A DNA stretch of 8,442 bases from Candidatus Woesebacteria bacterium (lineage in GTDB: Bacteria; Patescibacteriota; Microgenomatia; UBA10105; UBA927). Position numbers and translations under genes: made by a program. Numbering within the stretch: position 1 is the stretch's first letter; every line of letters starts with the position of its first letter. The notes below the pieces were generated by a model. That model was not told where the DNA came from and searched no databases. It saw nothing but the letters and a program-made list of their open reading frames with translations. Below, one piece after another: positions 7,401 to 8,442 of the stretch. The stretch spans positions 1 to 8,442 of the forward strand of contig JAGVFE010000005.1 of NCBI GenBank assembly GCA_020057765.1, in the 5' to 3' direction.

Positions 7401-8442
7401 CCTCCTCCCCCGCCTGCGATGAGGCCGGAAGAACCTGCGCGAGGTCTGGGAGACAGCAACCAGAGATTTTCATAATTCAGAATTTTTGCCTCTGCATCCT
7501 TCAGCCCGGAGCTAGTCCACTGGCTCGTTTCGCCAATCGCAAAAAACACGTTGTCATTGTCTTTTGCGCCGTTTTCCCGAAGCAGTCGGACGAGATATAC
7601 CAGACCATCTTCCGTTCCGCGCATCTGCCATATCCTACTGCCTGGAGAAAATGTCAATGCAGCAGTTGTTTCTTCTTTGGATACGCTTTTTTCTGCGGCG
7701 ATTTGCTCCGGTTTCATATCTAATGCAAAAAATATTTTTCCCTCCCGATTCAATACGGCAGAAAATGAATAGTTATGCTCTGAAGCCGTTCTTACAACGT
7801 TTTTGATAGGACGCATGTTGTCAGACGAGGCTTCTCCTATCTGTCCTGATGGAAGAATTTCTTTGAAATTTTGCCAATAGGTGCGGATAAAACGCACGGC
7901 ATCGGAGGGAGAAGTGATGTTTTGGCTCATCGTTATCTTGACTAATTTGTCGGTTAAAACCGGTATGGTAGCTGCAAAAGGCCAGACTCCCGGATTGAAT
8001 TGAACGAGCGCTAAGCCAATGTTTTTGCCGACAAAGTCAAGCATCAGTGCGAAGAAATTGGGTGTGCTTGCGGCATCAAGTTGTCCAAAAGAAGACAAAG
8101 ATTTTTCTGTAGCGAGATTTGATGTTCTGAAGCGGTATTCGGCGCGGAGGGCATCTTTCAACACCGCATCAACGGCTGACCAATCAGATCCGGGCGGAGC
8201 GCGGTCAATCAAACCCGTACTGATGCGTCTGCCCGGCATCTCTAACATCAACAGGTTCACCGTATCATCTTCTACGGTACTTTTGTCGATCATTCTCTGA
8301 AGGTCCGGGAGGAGCGCAGTGAAAAGCTCTCCGGCAAATTGTCCTTCCTGCCGTGTCAATCTCCCATCCGCCGTCTGCTGATCAATAGAGTCAAAACCGC
8401 TGCCCGTGCGTGTTTGCGGCAAAGCCACCCCATCGATAACTA
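1253..8442 (-). CDS. Giant solenoid/GNAT protein, 5' end beyond the window
   Basis: Reading frame of 2395 codons open to the right edge; the GTG at 8428 has no ribosome site and the frame continues above it (VIDGV), so it is probably not the start. Numbering from that GTG: 1-330 unknown, with hydrophobic helices around 125-160; 336-344 GLIAGGGGGG linker; 372-432 coiled coil; 440-1000 mostly helical, unrecognised; about 1010-1660 alpha-solenoid with HEAT-like helix pairs; 1788-1920 alpha/beta domain with CSGGTC; 1981-2132 GNAT acetyltransferase; 2133-2335 Gly- and Cys-containing tail with two more G[LM]VAGGG motifs. No cysteine occurs before residue 1807, which suggests export. The middle is more AT-rich than either end. 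The last 26 or so codons before the stop at 1253 follow a C7 frame break and are probably not native; the true product ends near 1424 or continues into the transglycosylase module. Family unknown to me; I assign no overall function. Confidence 0.85.
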   Translation of the reverse strand, partial: VIDGVALPQTRTGSGFDSIDQQTADGRLTRQEGQFAGELFTALLPDLQRMIDKSTVEDDTVNLLMLEMPGRRISTGLIDRAPPGSDWSAVDAVLKDALRAEYRFRTSNLATEKSLSSFGQLDAASTPNFFALMLDFVGKNIGLALVQFNPGVWPFAATIPVLTDKLVKITMSQNITSPSDAVRFIRTYWQNFKEILPSGQIGEASSDNMRPIKNVVRTASEHNYSFSAVLNREGKIFFALDMKPEQIAAEKSVSKEETTAALTFSPGSRIWQMRGTEDGLVYLVRLLRENGAKDNDNVFFAIGETSQWTSSGLKDAEAKILNYENLWLLSPRPRAGSSGLIAGGGGGGASVLDQLMRFVLSNSDGRIQSTVRLYDRYERNIADLEESLAAIQNARRAGEAGLAQLEAIGNQIEKEELVRRFNQLLQGQVDLTKKLADIDTLKDWHYDADNWHQFFLRSDEQISDKYIETVKDEIYGSVIERRLRHIPLDPSDLRLFHPASVPFEEYKKDNEVNWRELPKDLLEFYLSRYHSIWKKVSLPLWLMYAAARHMVLATPLGRPAYDFQQRVVTSVTDRTRPAEISMQQALYDRLLAADSRIRSAREEEKTLSVALGTQKFLFSAARDVVAPPESQRYGEEYDSFFDHFVWGSEITPVLRAVWPMAIDKPAVKRAVKNLFSLKIFEGLHRDYRELSPYGIYRELLSLDPGDAAKTLDIRFEVIGNDNKFAAFHTSTWDQLRDVENQIRPIEIAKAKDYDRARRLPPSDAEQSLLDRRKALIESYLRVIAMLQTVKESEYSGLGLGRLLERYKIGEMVSVAEVKAVGTSLTSRTYYQLYEDAIAAGVKLSTVALLSERIKNTEYRLKTSYTGQNFSELFFETLSGGTADNRIEMLDYYQRSSEKWPISDIRRIVEDSGLANLVHDPAEKEYYNRLAGETDDERALFLVSAKDLVLAQIRNELFNNAGFGGFVLADWAETIKQDFFSHGAGFLYHTMRDWHAFKGNFKAYFDQYASTWSVTDQALYRILLAHPQQIWPYLMYFHNRLGDISGTNEIPDSFFQSLSDYELTQIESFHYLPTSKDPSALPLIKRLLDNPQSNPLLKLILLTSLETDEHFSLPPEWYQELYPTVVRILLDPKEETELRQHAVSFLFDGDPTDTNGFIKTLSQALNDTEMGEKTFSALQYKMGKQYVPLLFQIVDLLKNGKLKSSGAFQLADMFGRNAGFMTPLEFARILRTMFIDPKFHSKLSSFAGHFNRSDFTLNDLNRMLALNTMTQALGLFDDPNFIAETMKLIGKLTDKNDSFSLGYVQRLFRVLSDSRTTTSKKIQLYTEIIDQYDPNKVFLDELLKQTLDSEIYTVIRNPKIPNKSRKEFIERTLSHPELRIPLVDIMNRYTSGKSIPAWVDPVNTVFLLQYFMEKPEDVARINQMEHIITNENLANVLNVKSDLQLNLFNLIHLLFDAKQKNNEKALRHLGLSVMSTEQREILLQLIQSNPELLIHARTSLYFEAIAITSELKQVTDKDRRHKKILEIVRSIDTQYRLFERKVFHGEPLADTDYAYYAHFLRSLDYDQGQSQKFDEAINSIANVYNIPTLGRSLTAVLRDIDTHIITTLIPKPGIRSFQILTESVKIVVPSEDQSRLKELINKVLGLQELINTSKLKEAISIINEKVDQQDAAFLEERSVPAKIRTDKPENIKKYLFSKLQLSEEEVMSIVHQVFSEIGLDDLVKYEKGELSDDQTSTFYIRLSQSNLILEHILSEQGLSDLDVVIKRSASWKTLTKLKESIAYVADKTNKKTKKIDLVFQPKNLLDLFQGKCSGGTCFGWRPYINARSSTAVVRILVDGELMGNILFIIQNNRMIMSGFDYSEAWAKQLSNEKMKEFVNLAMEQVYGFARENGFTLMITMEAGGLSNRDNQAHPLEQYLVETYQSDQKVSVGEEVFNPTSSITYTVSSASPLKPAVADKFEKNYIESAKTESQVQPGVQNVQAPKRTIDLIKTDEWELIRADILRIEEEAFKGNGYSEEQLQHDFTDPDNVVVIARDAVTGKVIGYSYAIPGENNQTMYISSSAILTEFQGKGLIGEIKKVQEAELLRRKVKYITADAAIDNGYADSMQRFYGDRVIETHDHDSPYGRQRFMRIRLIAKKNIVTQISGQAAQVMSEMSNCSVAYGWIERVYAEDGGQGSGGCGLLVRIIKRAPVQVLPKLLQFFATHNRFPNAVELQQLFPMLYQGHLDQPMTRIVPNFNAPSGITARPSVGMVAGGGIPLNSLEQAAQRIIKDGVETIEQAAERGENCGKIVGFRLAHPVYAGGPSAPRGCSLPDRAAASVVHSRWWKPTRQGLVAGGGMMPIRIIAFRAAPIGLLAFGIICYEAREPWHQKLCGKAAPTPPHLMFIAKTRKSSD
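1294..1300 (-). other. Frame break 1 at a C7 tract
   Basis: Coding-strand sequence GACACCCCCCCATCTGATG. Read straight on, the frame gives APTPPHLMFIAKTRKSSD and stops at 1253. Adding one C (or slipping back one base) gives TPPSDVHSKDEEV and opens the Pro-rich linker that leads to the SLT motif. C7 is the longest homopolymer in this part of the gene, and a typical place for indels. Confidence 0.65.
1425..1435 (-). repeat. GCAGGCGGGGG word, copy 3 (GLVAGGG)
   Basis: The 11-base word encodes AGGG in QGLVAGGGMMP (residues 2328-2338), immediately before ATG 1423, the start of the hydrophobic segment of the transglycosylase module. Confidence 0.6.
1671..1681 (-). repeat. GCAGGCGGGGG word, copy 2 (GMVAGGG)
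   Basis: Identical 11-base word encoding AGGG in PSVGMVAGGGIPLNSLEQA (residues 2244-2262), in the same reading frame as the other copies. Confidence 0.6.
2033..2488 (-). other. GNAT N-acetyltransferase domain within the giant protein
   Basis: Residues about 1981-2132. It begins IRADILRIEEEAF (helix 1), then VVVIARDAVTGKVIGYSYA (beta strands 2-4), the acetyl-CoA loop EFQGKGLIGEI (2063-2073, matching the (Q/R)-x-x-G-x-(G/A) motif A), a following helix, and RFYGDRVIE (2105-2113) where GNATs often have a near-C-terminal tyrosine. The domain is close to full length (about 150 residues) with its pyrophosphate-binding loop intact, so acetyl-CoA binding is plausible. The substrate is unknown. Confidence 0.8.
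2669..3067 (-). other. Alpha/beta domain with CSGGTC motif before the GNAT domain
   Basis: Residues about 1788-1920. It opens with a helix NLLDLFQGKCSGGTC (1798-1812), continues with strands AVVRILVDGELMGNILFI and a helix EKMKEFVNLAMEQVYGFA, and ends with a strand FTLMITMEAGG and SNRDNQ. The strand-strand-helix-strand order looks like half a GNAT-type fold, so this may be a degenerate partner of the next domain; that is inference. The two cysteines are the first in the whole visible protein and could form a disulfide or bind a metal. Confidence 0.45.
3329..5401 (-). other. Alpha-solenoid (HEAT-like) region of the giant protein
   Basis: Residues about 1010-1700. Repeated amphipathic helix pairs of 35-45 residues are visible, for example SALPLIKRLLDNPQSNPLL (1074-1092), YPTVVRILLDPKEETELRQ (1117-1135), FIKTLSQALNDTEMGEKTF (1152-1170) and YVPLLFQIVDLLKNGKLKS (1181-1199). 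The P-x-x-x-x-L-L-D pattern is HEAT-like and the repeats are too diverged to be counted by eye. Such regions usually act as protein-binding scaffolds. Confidence 0.55.
3491..3538 (-). repeat. Imperfect 30-base direct repeat inside the giant gene
   Basis: Bases 3491-3508 and 3521-3538 match at 16 of 18 positions with a 30-base period. They encode LKELINKVLG and LQELINTSKL, two turns of one amphipathic helix 10 residues apart. It may be a small recent duplication or only helix periodicity. Confidence 0.3.
7133..7315 (-). other. Coiled-coil segment of the giant protein
   Basis: Residues about 372-432, rich in Glu, Ala, Leu, Arg and Gln with heptad-like spacing (for example NIADLEESLAAIQNARRAG and LEAIGNQIEKEELVRRFNQ), free of proline. 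It directly follows the first Gly-rich motif and probably forms a helical hairpin or stalk. Confidence 0.55.
7407..7417 (-). repeat. GCAGGCGGGGG word, copy 1 (GLIAGGG)
   Basis: Identical 11-base word encoding AGGG in SSGLIAGGGGGGASVLDQ (residues 333-350), nearly 6 kb from the other two copies, at the junction between the N-terminal region and the coiled coil. Confidence 0.6.

Noticed and set aside
8426..8428. GTG as start of the giant protein
   Set aside because: No Shine-Dalgarno before it and the frame stays open to the window edge.

Overview
The window is a block of three bacterial-type genes (or two genes and a fused tail), all on the minus strand, so the reading order runs from right to left. 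No RNA gene, IS element or CRISPR array is visible. Both outer genes run off the window. No stretch over 60 bases lacks a gene.

Layout from right to left. (1) From the right edge to about 1424, or to the in-frame stop at 1253, lies one uninterrupted reading frame of at least 2395 codons whose start is beyond the window. It encodes a giant, mostly helical protein: an unknown N-terminal region, a coiled coil, a long alpha-solenoid (HEAT-like) middle, a small alpha/beta domain starting with a C-x4-C motif, a recognisable GNAT acetyltransferase domain, and a Gly/Cys-containing tail. The first 1806 visible residues contain no cysteine. The DNA word GCAGGCGGGGG, read as Ala-Gly-Gly-Gly within a G-[LM]-[VI]-A-G-G-G motif, occurs three times in the same frame. 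(2) From 1423 down to 383 lies a divergent lytic transglycosylase (SLT-type) module with an N-terminal hydrophobic segment and a Pro-rich linker. Its frame is broken twice, at a C7 tract and a T5 tract (coding strand). The two breaks compensate, so correcting both would put it back in frame with the giant gene as a single frame of at least 2685 residues. (3) From 324 to the left edge lies the first 108 codons of a polytopic membrane protein of a type common in bacteria; it has no stop within the window.

Organism: a bacterium of moderate G+C. Giant solenoid/GNAT proteins and glycine-motif proteins of this kind fit candidate phyla such as Omnitrophota, but this is a guess from style (about 0.35), not from a marker gene. 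The homopolymer frame breaks could equally be draft-assembly errors.

Working model (inference): the giant, cysteine-free protein and the neighbouring peptidoglycan-cleaving module act outside the cytoplasm, for example in the envelope or at the surface. The GNAT domain, whose family normally uses cytosolic acetyl-CoA, is the part that does not fit this easily.
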